Positions 18,670 through 27,230 are shown, counted from the first letter of the stretch. The stretch is DNA of 64,000 bases from Stutzerimonas nosocomialis (GCF_005876855.1 NZ_QLAE01000015.1:1-64000); one strand, 5' to 3'. Notes: a model not told the origin generated them from the letters alone. Numbers and translations are program-made.

Positions 18670-18990
18670 GTGCGAAAACTTTTGGAATCTGACAGCCTCA
18701 TTCAGGTTAATTTGATAGCCAGCTACCTGCAAAGCAATGGCATAACCGTAAAAATACTAAATGAGCACCAAGGCTCTATTCGTTCAATTGTATCTTTCCA
18801 TAGACCAATACATCCTGAACTCTGGGTTCACCCTGAACAGTTTGAAATCGCTGCTAAATTAGTCGGGCGCTATCAACACGATCAAGAGTCAAATGATCCG
18901 CACAGTGAGATTGAGTGGCTGTGCAAAAAATGCAAGGAGAGCAACCCTGGCAACTTTATGTCTTGCTGGAATTGCGGGGGCTCAAATTGA
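18670..18990 (+). CDS. Cassette 2: DUF2007-like domain with zinc ribbon
   Basis: Protein of 106 residues. Residues 1-65 resemble the DUF2007 signal-transducer-like fold (LIQVNLIASYLQSNGITVKI, ELWVHPEQFEIAAKLV). The C-terminus adds a four-cysteine zinc ribbon, CKKC and CWNC, of the kind that ends many small regulatory proteins. It starts with GTG at 18670 and lacks an obvious Shine-Dalgarno, as many cassette genes do. Low GC contrasts with the chromosome. The molecular role is unknown; protein-protein or nucleic acid contact through the zinc ribbon is plausible. Confidence 0.75.
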   Translation: MRKLLESDSLIQVNLIASYLQSNGITVKILNEHQGSIRSIVSFHRPIHPELWVHPEQFEIAAKLVGRYQHDQESNDPHSEIEWLCKKCKESNPGNFMSCWNCGGSN

Positions 18991-19024
18991 CCCTGGCTAT
19001 CCTTTGCCGCCGGCATCCGGTTGC

Positions 19025-19100
19025 ACATAACAGGCACTTCAAACCGCTCGCTTCGCCCACGGGAATGGGCTAAAGCCCGCCCTTTAACCAAACGTTAGCT
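19025..19100 (+). repeat. attC-like site 3
   Basis: 76 bp with R'' ACATAAC (19025-19031) and R' GTTAGCT (19094-19100). It shares the TTCAAACCGCTCGCTTCG arm, the GGGCTAAAGCCC centre and the TTAACCAAACGTTAG arm with the other sites. Confidence 0.8.
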
Positions 19101-19112
19101 GCAGGAGTATGA

Positions 19113-19478
19113 ATGCACAGCGGTAGCTGTTTATGTGGCGCGGTTTCATTCCGCTTACGGTCCGAGCCCAAGGCAGTGTCGAACTGCCATTGCAGGATGT
19201 GCCAGAAGCAGCACGGCGCTGCATTTGCCACGTATGCAAGTGTGCCTAGACATGATCTGGAGTATCTATCCGCGCAACTGCTGACCTCTTACAACTCATC
19301 CAGGAGTGTCGTGAGGAAGTTCTGTAGCGTTTGCGGCTCCAGTATCGAATGGAGCGGTAGTGAAAAATTTCCTGACTGGGTATCTATAGCTGTGGCGTTA
19401 CTCGACAGCCGCTTTGAACCGAGAAGCATCAAAGATATTCATTTGGGGTCTAGAGCATGCTGGCTAAACAGTAGGTAA
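19113..19478 (+). CDS. Cassette 3: GFA-like (CENP-V/GFA) zinc protein
   Basis: Protein of 121 residues with the GFA/CENP-V cysteine pattern: SCLCGAV, NCHCRMCQK and FCSVCGSS, binding one or two zinc ions. The family was named for the glutathione-dependent formaldehyde-activating enzyme, but many members have no proven activity. GFA-like genes are recurrent passengers in chromosomal integrons. A GGAG Shine-Dalgarno precedes the ATG at 19113. It is complete, though the C-terminus is short compared with typical members of about 130-150 residues. Confidence 0.85.
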   Translation: MHSGSCLCGAVSFRLRSEPKAVSNCHCRMCQKQHGAAFATYASVPRHDLEYLSAQLLTSYNSSRSVVRKFCSVCGSSIEWSGSEKFPDWVSIAVALLDSRFEPRSIKDIHLGSRACWLNSR

Positions 19479-19523
19479 CAATAATTAGAAAAGAAGAAAA
19501 GGAGCAGATTAATTTCCGAGATA

Positions 19524-19600
19524 GCCAAACCATCAATCGATTGGCCCGCCCCCAACCGGCGCGCCGCGCCTTGCCAGCGACCACTCAACCTTCGTTAGCT
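19524..19600 (+). repeat. Divergent attC-like site 4, right edge of the array
   Basis: 77 bp ending in R' GTTAGCT (19594-19600), with GCCAAAC as probable R''. The stretch CGTTAGCTGCAG is repeated exactly 500 bp from the same stretch at site 3, so the two bracket cassette 3. Internal arms are unrelated to sites 1-3, and pairing is weak, so this is the least certain site. Confidence 0.5.
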
Positions 19601-19759
19601 GCAGCATACGCCCCGGCCGAAACCCTCGGCCTTGCCCACCCACGACTGAACTTATCCCCCTGCGACACGATCCTCTTTAAGCACATTCAGCGCGAGCCTG
19701 GCGGCCACGCATCTGCAATGGCATCAGGCCAGACCGCCCCAGCGATTGAGGAATCTGCC

Positions 19760-20203
19760 GTGACCGCAACCACCCACCGCACCACCTACCCGAGCATGCC
19801 GAACCCGTTGCATGCGACCCTGCTTGCCGGGACCGTCCCCCTGTTTCTCGGCGCCTTGCTGAGCGACATCGCCTACGTTCGCAGTTACCAGATCCAGTGG
19901 AACAACTTCGCCTCCTGGCTGATCGTCGGCGGCTTGATCTTCTGTGGTCTGGCGCTGCTGTTCGCGCTGGTCGAGCTGATCCGGGCCGAGCGAAAGACGG
20001 GGCGGCCGCTGGTTTACGTGCTGCTCATGGCGGCGACCTGGGTGCTGGGTTTCATCAACGCTCTGGAGCACGCCAAGGATGCCTGGGCCACCATGCCGCA
20101 AAGCCTGGTGCTGTCGGTGATCGTCGCCGTGCTGGCCTGCGCGGCGACATGGATCGGTCTCTCTCACCGGTACGTTCACCGGCACGTGGGAGGTGTGGCA
20201 TGA
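19760..20203 (+). CDS. DUF2231-like membrane protein
   Basis: Integral membrane protein of 147 residues with four hydrophobic helices; the block SMPNPLHATLLAGTVPLFLG is typical of the DUF2231 family. I start at the GTG at 19760, preceded by GAGGA with 7-nt spacing; the frame extends upstream to 19541 but through the attC-like region. Its stop overlaps the start of the next gene (ATGA at 20200), so the two are coupled. Membrane proteins of this family often accompany PQQ-type sorbosone dehydrogenases; the biochemical role is unknown. Confidence 0.8.
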   Translation: MTATTHRTTYPSMPNPLHATLLAGTVPLFLGALLSDIAYVRSYQIQWNNFASWLIVGGLIFCGLALLFALVELIRAERKTGRPLVYVLLMAATWVLGFINALEHAKDAWATMPQSLVLSVIVAVLACAATWIGLSHRYVHRHVGGVA

Positions 20204-21495
20204 AACATTCGAGCCCAGTAACCGTTCTGGCGATGGCCGTGTTTCTCGCCGCCTGCGGGGGCGAAGGGCAGGATATCGCCCAGCAGTACGGCCCCGATCC
20301 CAAGCTCGGCGAGCCCGCGCGTGGGCTGCTGCCCAGCATGACGATCGCCGAGCCGACGCCCTGGGGCGACGCCCTGCCGACGGTACCAGAGGGCTTCTCC
20401 GTCACGGCGATCGCGACCGACCTGAAGATTCCGCGGCAGACGCTGGTGTTGCCCAACGGGGACATCCTGGTGGCGGAAGGACGGGGCGGCAGCGCACCGA
20501 ATCTCAAGCCGAAGGACGTGATCGCCGGTGTCATCAAGTCCCGGGGCACCACCTCGGTGGAAAGCGGCGACCGCCTGACGCTGCTGCGCGACGCCGATGG
20601 CGACGGCACCTACGAGCTGCAGACGGTGTTCGCCGAGGACCTCAATGCGCCGTACGGGCTGGCGCTGCATGAGGGCAACCTCTACGTGGCCAATCAGGAC
20701 GAGCTGGTGCGCTTCGATTACCAGGACGGCCAGACCGAGGCCAGCGGGCCGCCGGAAAAGGTCACGGACCTGCCTTCGGAGATCAACCACCACTGGACCA
20801 AGGCGCTGACCATCAGCCCGGACGGGCGCTTCCTGTACGTCGGTATCGGTTCCAACAGCAACATCACCGAACGCGGGATGGAGGCCGAGGTGGACCGCGC
20901 CCTGGTCTGGCAGGTCGAGGCCGAGACCGGCCTGTACAAGCCCTACGCGACCGGCCTGCGCAACCCCACCGCGCTGACGATTCAGCCGGGGACCGGGCAG
21001 TTGTGGGCGGTGGTCAACGAGCGGGACGAATTCGGCGAGGATCTGGTGCCGGACTACCTCACGTCGGTGCGTGAAGGCGGCTTCTACGGCTGGCCCTACG
21101 CCTACTGGGGCCAGCACGTCGACCCTCGGGTTCGGCCGCATGATCCGGAGAAGGTCGCGGCCTCGATCACGCCGGATTATGCGCTGGGCTCCCACGTCGC
21201 CGCCCTCGGCCTGGACTTCTCCGAGCCGTCCATGGGCGAGCAGTTCGCCGATGGCGTGTTCATCGGCGAGCACGGCAGCTGGAACCGCAAGCAGCCGGTT
21301 GGCTATCGGGTGATCTTCGTGCCATTCAGCGAGGGTCGCCCCTCGGGCCAGCCGATCGACTTCGTGACGGGCTTTCGCACGGAGGACGGCAAGACCCGCG
21401 GCCGTCCGGTCGGCGTGACGGTCGACCCGCGCGGCGCCCTGATCGTCGCCGACGACCTGGCGAACATCGTGTGGCGGGTAACGCGCGACCAGTAG
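20200..21495 (+). CDS. PQQ-dependent sugar dehydrogenase, sorbosone dehydrogenase-like lipoprotein
   Basis: Lipoprotein of 431 residues with signal and lipobox LAAC (residues 16-19). The rest is a six-bladed beta-propeller of the soluble glucose/L-sorbosone dehydrogenase type: IPRQTLVLPNGDILVAEGRG, LNAPYGLALHEGNLYVA, FIGEHGSWNR and the C-terminal GALIVADDLANIVWRV. PQQ-type oxidation of an aldose in the periplasm is the family role; PQQ synthesis genes are not in the window. It is translationally coupled to the DUF2231 gene and followed by a good terminator. Confidence 0.85.
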   Translation: MKHSSPVTVLAMAVFLAACGGEGQDIAQQYGPDPKLGEPARGLLPSMTIAEPTPWGDALPTVPEGFSVTAIATDLKIPRQTLVLPNGDILVAEGRGGSAPNLKPKDVIAGVIKSRGTTSVESGDRLTLLRDADGDGTYELQTVFAEDLNAPYGLALHEGNLYVANQDELVRFDYQDGQTEASGPPEKVTDLPSEINHHWTKALTISPDGRFLYVGIGSNSNITERGMEAEVDRALVWQVEAETGLYKPYATGLRNPTALTIQPGTGQLWAVVNERDEFGEDLVPDYLTSVREGGFYGWPYAYWGQHVDPRVRPHDPEKVAASITPDYALGSHVAALGLDFSEPSMGEQFADGVFIGEHGSWNRKQPVGYRVIFVPFSEGRPSGQPIDFVTGFRTEDGKTRGRPVGVTVDPRGALIVADDLANIVWRVTRDQ

Positions 21496-21515
21496 GCGAT
21501 TCTCCCCTCGCCCGC

Positions 21516-21545
21516 AAAGCCGACGACCGCAGGGTCGTCGGCTTT
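21516..21545 (+). terminator. Stem-loop terminator after the sorbosone dehydrogenase-like gene
   Basis: AAAGCCGACGACC pairs with GGTCGTCGGCTTT around a 4-nt loop, 20 bp after the stop codon. The A and T ends allow it to work in both directions. Confidence 0.8.
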
Positions 21546-21624
21546 GTGCGCAGCGTCCCCGCCAGCGCCCGATCCGTATCGGCAAGCGTGGCGGCCGGGA
21601 TGGGCGGCAGTAGTCAGACCGGTA

Positions 21625-21650
21625 GTGGAAAACGCTTCGCGGTTTTCCAC
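21625..21650. repeat. REP-like palindrome
   Basis: GTGGAAAACGC and GCGGTTTTCCAC arms form a hairpin around TTC. From memory this GGTGGAAAACGC-type palindrome is a common extragenic repeat in stutzeri-group genomes; only one copy was noticed in this window. Confidence 0.55.
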
Positions 21651-21738
21651 CCTACGCTCGACGCAAGGGGGCCGAGCGGTGAATAAACCAGACGGCAGGG
21701 GCGCCGATATCCGCCGAGCCCCGCTTGCCGGCCCGCAA

Positions 21739-22764
21739 TCAGCTGTCGCGGGCGCTCTTGACGCGGTGATCCCAGCGACGCTTGGCGAAGCGGCGCATGT
21801 TCGGGATGTCGTCGGTTTCGTCCATGATCGGCTTGCCGATGATGGTTTCCATGATGTCTTCGAGCGTGACCAGCCCTCGCCAGCTGCCGAATTCGTCATA
21901 GACCAGGCACATGTGCTGGCGCTCGTGCAGCAGCTGGGTCATGAGGCTTTCGACGCTGGTGGTCTCCGGCGCGACCTTCAGGGGCTTCATGATCGACGAC
22001 ACCGGCGCGTCGTCATCGGCCGCCGCCAGCGCGTCATAACGGAAGACCACGCCGAGGGGGCTTTCGTCCTCGCCGATCACCGGGTAGCGCGAGAACTGGC
22101 TGTCGGCGACCTTCTCCTTGAACGAGCCGATGGTGGCGTCGGGCAAGGTGTAATGGCACACCGTGCGTGGCGTCATGACGTCGCGAACCCTGACCTCGTG
22201 CAAGTCCAGGATATTGCTGATGACGCGCTGCTCGTCCTCGTCGAGGCTGTTCGTCTCGCGGCCGAGCAAGGTCAGCGCCTTGATCTCCTGGCGGATGTCG
22301 TGCTCCGGCTCCTTGCCGCCGAACAGTCGCATGATCATGTCGGACAGCAGGATGAAGGGCTTGAGCATCCAGATCATGCCGTTCAGGACGGGAGGCAGGT
22401 ACGGTGCCAGGGCTCGCCAGTAACGGGCGCCGATGGTCTTGGGAAGGATTTCGGACAGCACCAGGATCAGGACCGTCATGACGGCGGAGGCGGCGCCGAC
22501 GTACCCGTTGCCGAACACGACGGTGACCTGCGCACCCACGCCGGTCGCGCCGACCGTGTGGGCGACGGTATTGAGCGTGAGAATCGCGGCCAGGGGCTGG
22601 TCGACCTTGTCCTTGAGCACCTTCAGCCGCTCGTAGAGCCTGGGCTTGGTGGCTTTCTGGTGGGCGATGAAGCTGGGGGTCAGCGAGAGCAGTGCGGCTT
22701 CCAGGATCGAACAGATGAAGGAAACCAGGATGGATAAGACAGCGAACGCTATCAGGAGGGTCAT
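21739..22764 (-). CDS. CNNM/CorC-type transporter-associated protein (DUF21 plus CBS pair)
   Basis: Membrane protein of 341 residues. The N-terminal DUF21 domain has three to four transmembrane segments (residues 1-150) with the conserved block ILTLNTVAHTVGATGVGA; the cytoplasmic part contains two CBS motifs (VRDVMTPRTVCHY and MCLVYDEFGSWRGLVTLEDI). CNNM proteins are linked to Mg2+ or other divalent cation export. The C-terminal CorC/HlyC extension of larger members is absent. The ATG at 22764 has no strong Shine-Dalgarno. Confidence 0.87.
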   Translation of the reverse strand: MTLLIAFAVLSILVSFICSILEAALLSLTPSFIAHQKATKPRLYERLKVLKDKVDQPLAAILTLNTVAHTVGATGVGAQVTVVFGNGYVGAASAVMTVLILVLSEILPKTIGARYWRALAPYLPPVLNGMIWMLKPFILLSDMIMRLFGGKEPEHDIRQEIKALTLLGRETNSLDEDEQRVISNILDLHEVRVRDVMTPRTVCHYTLPDATIGSFKEKVADSQFSRYPVIGEDESPLGVVFRYDALAAADDDAPVSSIMKPLKVAPETTSVESLMTQLLHERQHMCLVYDEFGSWRGLVTLEDIMETIIGKPIMDETDDIPNMRRFAKRRWDHRVKSARDS

Positions 22765-22947
22765 GAGCCAAAAGGATCGTTGCTAAGGGCCGTCCAATCT
22801 ACAGCAACGCCACAACACGGTAATCGAAAGCCTGGAATGGGCTGCAACATTTTGTTTCCTCCGGCGTGTTCGCCTGACGAATACCGGTTGGACAGCAACC
22901 CGCAAAGGAATTCCTTTCGACTGCACCGTTCGTCGCCCGCGAGCCCG

Positions 22948-22985
22948 TTTCTCGTGGGCCGGACCACCGCCCGGCCCGCGAGAAA
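22948..22985. repeat. Long inverted repeat downstream of the AhpD-like gene
   Basis: TTTCTCG plus GGGCCGG pairs with CCGGCCC plus CGAGAAA with single mismatched bases between. It lies 12 bp after the AhpD-like stop codon and is a probable minus-strand terminator, though no separate T-run follows. Confidence 0.5.
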
Positions 22986-22997
22986 GGCGGCCCTTGC

Positions 22998-23456
22998 TCA
23001 GACGGGCTGGTAGCTGCCGGGCACCGGCGCGAAGGATACACCGAAGCGATTCCAGGCGTTGATGGCCGCCACCGCCAGGGTGAGGTTGGCGAGCTGCGGC
23101 TCGGAGAAGTGCCGGCGCACCTCATCGAACAGCGCCTGGTCGACCCCCTGCGGCAACAGGGTGTTGGCCTCCGCCCAGGCCAGCGCGGCACGCTCGCGGT
23201 TGGTGAAGAACGGCGTCTCGCGCCAGGCGCTCAGGGCATAGATGCGCTGCTCGGTCTCGCCCAGCGCGCGGGCATCCTTGGTATGCATGTCGATACAGAA
23301 GGCGCAGTGGTTGAGCTGCGAGACGCGGATCTTGACCAGCTCCATCAGGGGCTTGTCGACACCCTCCTCGCTGCGGCTCTGGCGGGCCAGGTAGGTTTCC
23401 AGCCCCATCATCGCCTTGATCGCCTCGGGGGCGGCAGCCTGGTAGTTCATGCGCAT
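22998..23456 (-). CDS. AhpD-like carboxymuconolactone decarboxylase family protein
   Basis: Protein of 152 residues of the AhpD/CMD fold. The redox CxxC lies in NHCAFCIDMHT with the histidine three residues on, the AhpD active-site pattern, suggesting thiol peroxidase-type activity. I start at MRMNYQ (23456), preceded by GGAGAG; the frame extends 26 codons further but into the shared promoter. It is divergent from an AraC regulator 99 bp away, its likely regulator. Confidence 0.87.
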   Translation of the reverse strand: MRMNYQAAAPEAIKAMMGLETYLARQSRSEEGVDKPLMELVKIRVSQLNHCAFCIDMHTKDARALGETEQRIYALSAWRETPFFTNRERAALAWAEANTLLPQGVDQALFDEVRRHFSEPQLANLTLAVAAINAWNRFGVSFAPVPGSYQPV

Positions 23457-23554
23457 GGTGGACTCTCCTCTCGGTGTGAATGTGGAGCCCAGCCTACGCA
23501 GCCACCGGCGTGCGCTATTGTAGAATTTCGACATCCTTCAACGCCGGGGGCAGC

Positions 23555-24361
23555 ATGCCCACACTGCATGAACGCCTGCCGCGCATCCCGGGCTTCCTCG
23601 CCCGTCCGCCGAGCCCGGCGCTGGCTGCCCATGTGCAGCGCTTCTGGTGGATCGAAGGCGCTGCGGGCGCCACCTACGACATGCAGATGCTGCACCCGGA
23701 CGGCGGCAGCGGCGTCATCTTCAACTTCGCCGACCCGTTGAGCCTGGATGGCGTCCTGCACAGGCCCGCCGCACTGGTCGCCGGCCCGCAGCTGTCCAGC
23801 GCCCGGCTGCAGCTCGCCGGCCGGGTGAAGCTGATGGGCGTGCGTTTTCGCCCCGGCATGGGCGCCCTCTTCTTCGGCATGGGCCTGGACGAACTGTCGG
23901 GCTTTCACGGGGATGGAGGGCCCGGCCTGCGGTTGACGACCCTGACCGACGCGCTGGCCGATCTGGACCGGGACGGGCAACAGCGGCTGGTCGAGCAGGC
24001 GTTGCTGGCGCGCCTGGCGGCTGCGCGCGAGCAGCGCTCCCCGGTGCAGCAGCTGTTGAGCCAGATCGCCGCCAGTGGCGGCGGCGCACGCCTGTCGGAC
24101 CTGATGCAGGCCGTGCCGCTCGGCCAGCGACAGCTGGAGCGGCTGTTCCGCCACCAGGTCGGCCTGTCGCCCAAGCAGTTCAGCCGCATCCAGCGCGTGG
24201 CCCTGAGCCGCCGCGAACTGCAGTTGGGCACGCCGCTGCTGGACACCGCCCTGGCCTGCGGCTACAGCGACCAGGCCCACTTCATCCACGACTTCAAGAC
24301 CGTGGTCGGCATGACGCCAGGGCAGTACCGGTTGCGTGCGCAGCCCCCGACGCGGCGTTAA
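23555..24361 (+). CDS. AraC family transcriptional regulator
   Basis: Regulator of 268 residues. The N-terminal DUF6597-like sensor part (residues 1-110) includes [20 protein letters not shown]; the C-terminal helix-turn-helix pair has [19 protein letters not shown] and [20 protein letters not shown], ending in the usual GMTPGQYR. The first in-frame ATG with a purine-rich GGGGG stretch upstream is at 23555. Being divergent from the AhpD-like gene, it probably controls that promoter; ligand unknown. Confidence 0.87.
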   Translation: MPTLHERLPRIPGFLARPPSPALAAHVQRFWWIEGAAGATYDMQMLHPDGGSGVIFNFADPLSLDGVLHRPAALVAGPQLSSARLQLAGRVKLMGVRFRPGMGALFFGMGLDELSGFHGDGGPGLRLTTLTDALADLDRDGQQRLVEQALLARLAAAREQRSPVQQLLSQIAASGGGARLSDLMQAVPLGQRQLERLFRHQVGLSPKQFSRIQRVALSRRELQLGTPLLDTALACGYSDQAHFIHDFKTVVGMTPGQYRLRAQPPTRR

Positions 24362-24437
24362 ACCCCCTTACAAATCCACCGGCAAGGTCATCGCCCCACG
24401 CAGTAACGTGAACCCCTCACTTCAGAGGAGGATGGTT

Positions 24438-25565
24438 ATGAAGCGTATCCCCATGCAGATTGCCAGCACGCTAGCGCTCGGTTTCGTCTCGCTCGCCGCA
24501 ACGGCAGCGACCGAGGCGATCAAGCAGGACCAGTGGCCCTTCAGCGCGACACCCCGCGCCACCTTCGCCGAACCCTGGGCCATGACGTTCCTGCCGGACG
24601 GCACCGCACTCGTGACCGAAAAGGGCGGCACGCTCAAGCACGTCGACGTGCAGACGGGCGATGCCCGCGATATCGACGGCGTTCCGGAAGTGGCCTATGG
24701 CGGGCAAGGCGGGCTTGGGGACGTCATCCTTCACCCGAACTACGCGCAGAACCGCGTCATCTACCTCAGCTACGCCGAACAGGGCGAGGGCGGCGACCGG
24801 GGCGCGGCCCTCGCCCGTGCGACCCTGGAGCTGGGGGACGACGGTGGTTCGCTTTCCGATGTGGAGGTGATCTGGCGCCAGACGCCCAAGTTCTCGGGGC
24901 GGGGACACTACGCCCATCGCCTCGCCTTCGGCCCGGACGGCAAGCTGTGGATCTCCTCGGGTGATCGGCAAGAGTTCACGCCGGCCCAGGACATGAACAG
25001 CAACCTGGGCAAGATCCTGCGCCTGAACGACGACGGCAGCGTGCCGTCCGACAACCCGTTCGCCGACAAGGGCGGCGTGACGGCGCAGATCTGGTCGCTG
25101 GGGCAACGCAACCCCCTGGGGATCGCGTTCGACGCGCAAGGCCGCCTGTGGGAACACGAGATGGGCCCCGAGGGCGGCGACGAGTTCAACCTGATCCAGA
25201 AAGGCGGCAACTACGGCTATCCGGAAGTCTCGGAGGGCGAGCACTACGATGGGACGCCGATCCCCAACCACGACACGCGGCCTGAATTCATCGCGCCCAA
25301 GATTTCCTGGACACCGGTGATCTCCCCGGCCGGCCTCATCATTTACGGCGGCGATCGGTTTGCCGACTGGAACGGCGATGCCTTCATCGGTGGCCTTTCG
25401 TTCAAGGGCCTGGTGCGCGTCACCCTGGACGGCGAGGAGGCCACCGAGGCGGCACGTTACGACCTGGGCTCGCGCATCCGCGAAGTCGAAGAAGGCCCGG
25501 ACGGCAGCATCTGGGTACTCGAGGACGGTAAAGGCGGTCGCCTGCTCCAGCTGCAGCCCAAGTAA
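24438..25565 (+). CDS. PQQ-dependent aldose sugar dehydrogenase (YliI/Asd-like)
   Basis: Secreted protein of 375 residues with signal peptide (cut after AATAATEA) and a six-bladed propeller of the soluble aldose dehydrogenase family. Family markers are [37 protein letters not shown], the catalytic-type histidine in [16 protein letters not shown] and [10 protein letters not shown]. The start is the ATG at 24438; the ATG at 24432 overlaps the AGGAGG Shine-Dalgarno and is excluded. It is the second PQQ-type propeller enzyme within 4.3 kb, but the two are only distantly similar. Confidence 0.9.
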   Translation: MKRIPMQIASTLALGFVSLAATAATEAIKQDQWPFSATPRATFAEPWAMTFLPDGTALVTEKGGTLKHVDVQTGDARDIDGVPEVAYGGQGGLGDVILHPNYAQNRVIYLSYAEQGEGGDRGAALARATLELGDDGGSLSDVEVIWRQTPKFSGRGHYAHRLAFGPDGKLWISSGDRQEFTPAQDMNSNLGKILRLNDDGSVPSDNPFADKGGVTAQIWSLGQRNPLGIAFDAQGRLWEHEMGPEGGDEFNLIQKGGNYGYPEVSEGEHYDGTPIPNHDTRPEFIAPKISWTPVISPAGLIIYGGDRFADWNGDAFIGGLSFKGLVRVTLDGEEATEAARYDLGSRIREVEEGPDGSIWVLEDGKGGRLLQLQPK

Positions 25566-25630
25566 CCCCGACTGCACAGGGCCGCGGCAGGCGGCCTTGT
25601 GCTCCCTTCGCATCGGCCCGCCTGCGGCCT

Positions 25631-26266
25631 TCAGCCGGCCAGCCGGCCCATCAGGTTCTCCGTCGTGGTCACCTCGCCGAACTCGTAGGCGAAGGTGGTC
25701 AGCGCGACACGCTGGACGTCGGCGGCGCTCACCGCCCCCCAGCCGAGGTCGGGATAGTCCATCGCGGCGTTGGCATCGCTCAGGGCGATGACCTTGTATT
25801 CGCGGTGCACGGCGTCGCGGATGGTGGTGTCGCAGCAGACGTTGGTGACGGTGCCGCAGACGACCAGGGTGTCGATGTCGCGCGCACGCAGCACGGTGTC
25901 CAGGTCGGTGTTGTGAAAGCCGCTGTAGAACAACTTGTCGACCACCACGTCACCGGGCCTCGGGCTCAGGGCCTCGATGACCTGGATGCCCGGGTCGTCC
26001 CGCGCGAGGATGCGGTCCACGTTCGGATACAGGTCGCGCATGCGCCCGGTGTCGCTGCCATCGCCGCGCACCACGTGGCGCAGGTAGATGACCGGCACCG
26101 CCGCCGCGCGGGCGCACTCGAGCAGTGCGGCGATCGGCTGGATGATGGCGGCGGTGGCCGGCACGTACAGCGCACCGTCGGGTTCGCAGAACACCTTCTG
26201 CATGTCCACGACGACGATGGCGGTGCGGCCGCGATGTAGCGGCCAGGTGATCAGGGGTTTGCCCAT
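25631..26266 (-). CDS. Isochorismatase-family cysteine hydrolase
   Basis: Hydrolase of 211 residues of the isochorismatase/nicotinamidase fold. The catalytic triad is visible as Asp in VVVDMQKVF, Lys in VVDKLFYSGF and Cys in GTVTNVCCDTT, with a cis-peptide-type VCGTVTN. An AAGGAG Shine-Dalgarno precedes the ATG. It lies 33 bp downstream of the rutR stop on the same strand, and it resembles RutB in layout, so it may act on a ureido or amide compound related to pyrimidine breakdown. This is inference. Confidence 0.85.
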   Translation of the reverse strand: MGKPLITWPLHRGRTAIVVVDMQKVFCEPDGALYVPATAAIIQPIAALLECARAAAVPVIYLRHVVRGDGSDTGRMRDLYPNVDRILARDDPGIQVIEALSPRPGDVVVDKLFYSGFHNTDLDTVLRARDIDTLVVCGTVTNVCCDTTIRDAVHREYKVIALSDANAAMDYPDLGWGAVSAADVQRVALTTFAYEFGEVTTTENLMGRLAG

Positions 26267-26299
26267 GCTCGGACTCCTTGGAGGGGGCCCGATGCGCCG

Positions 26300-27001
26300 T
26301 CAGCGCGGTCGAACCCCGTTGAGTATCAGCGCCTGCAGGCTGTGCAGCGCCTCTTCGAAAAACACCGGGTCATCCAGCGTCCTGCCGGCGACCGCCTCGA
26401 CCTGGACGCGGAAATCGGCGTAGTGCTGGGTGGTGGCCCAGAGCGAGAAGATCAGGTGATGGGGCTCGACCGGAGCCAGCTTGCCGGCATCGATCCAGCC
26501 CTGGATCACCGCGACCTTGTTCTCGACGAGTTCACGCAAAGGCTGTTCCAACTCGCCCAGCAGCAGCGGCGCGCCCTGCATGATTTCCATGCAGAACAGC
26601 CGGGACTCCTCGGGGTGGTCGCGGGAGAGTTCGAGCTTCACCCGCAGGTAGTCGCCGATCGCCTCGACCGGGTCCTGCTCGACGGAAAACGCCTTGAGCG
26701 GCCGCAGCCAGACCTCCAGCAGCTGGCGCAATACGCTGACGTAGAGCTCCTCCTTGCTACCGAAGTAGTACAGCAGGTTGGTCTTGGAGACGTCGGCCTG
26801 GCTGGCGACCTGATCGAGGCTGGTGCCATGCAGGCCGAAGCGGGAAAACAGCCCCAGCGCCGCTTCGATGATCTGGGCGCGCTTGGCCTCCATCTGCTCG
26901 GCACGGCGGCGCAGCGACGCGGCGCTGGGCGTACGGGTCTTCTTCGGCGCGGGCGCCTTGCTCTTGGCGGGCGGGCGTTTGACGGGGGTTTTGTCGGACA
27001 C
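26300..27001 (-). CDS. rutR: HTH-type regulator RutR (TetR family)
   Basis: TetR-family repressor of 233 residues that in E. coli senses uracil and thymine and controls pyrimidine breakdown. A basic, low-complexity N-terminus (residues 1-37) precedes the HTH (LFSRFGLHGTSLDQVASQAD, VSKTNLLYYFGSKEELYV). The ligand domain keeps RLFCMEIMQGAPLL and LIFSLWATTQHYADF, typical of RutR. I use the GTG at 27001 (VSDKTPVK); the frame extends upstream into non-conserved sequence. It is divergent from rutA, with a RutR-like operator between. Confidence 0.9.
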   Translation of the reverse strand: MSDKTPVKRPPAKSKAPAPKKTRTPSAASLRRRAEQMEAKRAQIIEAALGLFSRFGLHGTSLDQVASQADVSKTNLLYYFGSKEELYVSVLRQLLEVWLRPLKAFSVEQDPVEAIGDYLRVKLELSRDHPEESRLFCMEIMQGAPLLLGELEQPLRELVENKVAVIQGWIDAGKLAPVEPHHLIFSLWATTQHYADFRVQVEAVAGRTLDDPVFFEEALHSLQALILNGVRPR

Positions 27002-27163
27002 GGGTCGTCGGGATCGGGCAACAGGGAGGCGGTACTGTAGCGGAAAGGCGCGTGCGGGTGACGAGTCGCAAGGCCGCATCGACAGGCCCGTCCGATGGCC
27101 CCCGCCGGGCGCCGTGGCGCCCCATGAGCGCGCACCGGCGCACAAAACGAGTGCTCTAAAGTA

Positions 27164-27175
27164 GACCAATTGGTC
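27164..27175. promoter_or_regulatory. RutR operator
   Basis: A perfect 12-bp palindrome GACCAATTGGTC lies between rutR and rutA. It matches the core of the E. coli RutR consensus (TTGACCA, two bases, TGGTCAA) on both arms; only the outer TT/AA differ. Confidence 0.85.
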
Positions 27176-27230
27176 CGCAGCAAGCGCCGACCATTTTGCA
27201 AGCATCTGAAAGCAAAGCACTTTCGAAACA

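Larger units (their letters stand above)
18101..19600 (+). mobile_element. Integrase-less integron cassette array (CALIN), three cassettes
   Basis: Three short forward genes are each bounded by about 76-bp sites with attC layout. The sites carry core-like R' ends GTTAGAG, GTCAGGT, GTTAGCT and GTTAGCT at 18168, 18654, 19094 and 19594. Cassette 1 begins TTAGAG and its own site begins CTCTAAT, the complement expected for a circularised cassette; cassette 2 shows a looser match (CACATAAC against CACCTGAC). The cassette genes are low in GC: two hand-counted 60-base lines gave 42% and 40%, against 70% for a line within mmsA. No intI is present in this window. Similar attC families are known from stutzeri-group chromosomal integrons. 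Confidence 0.8.
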
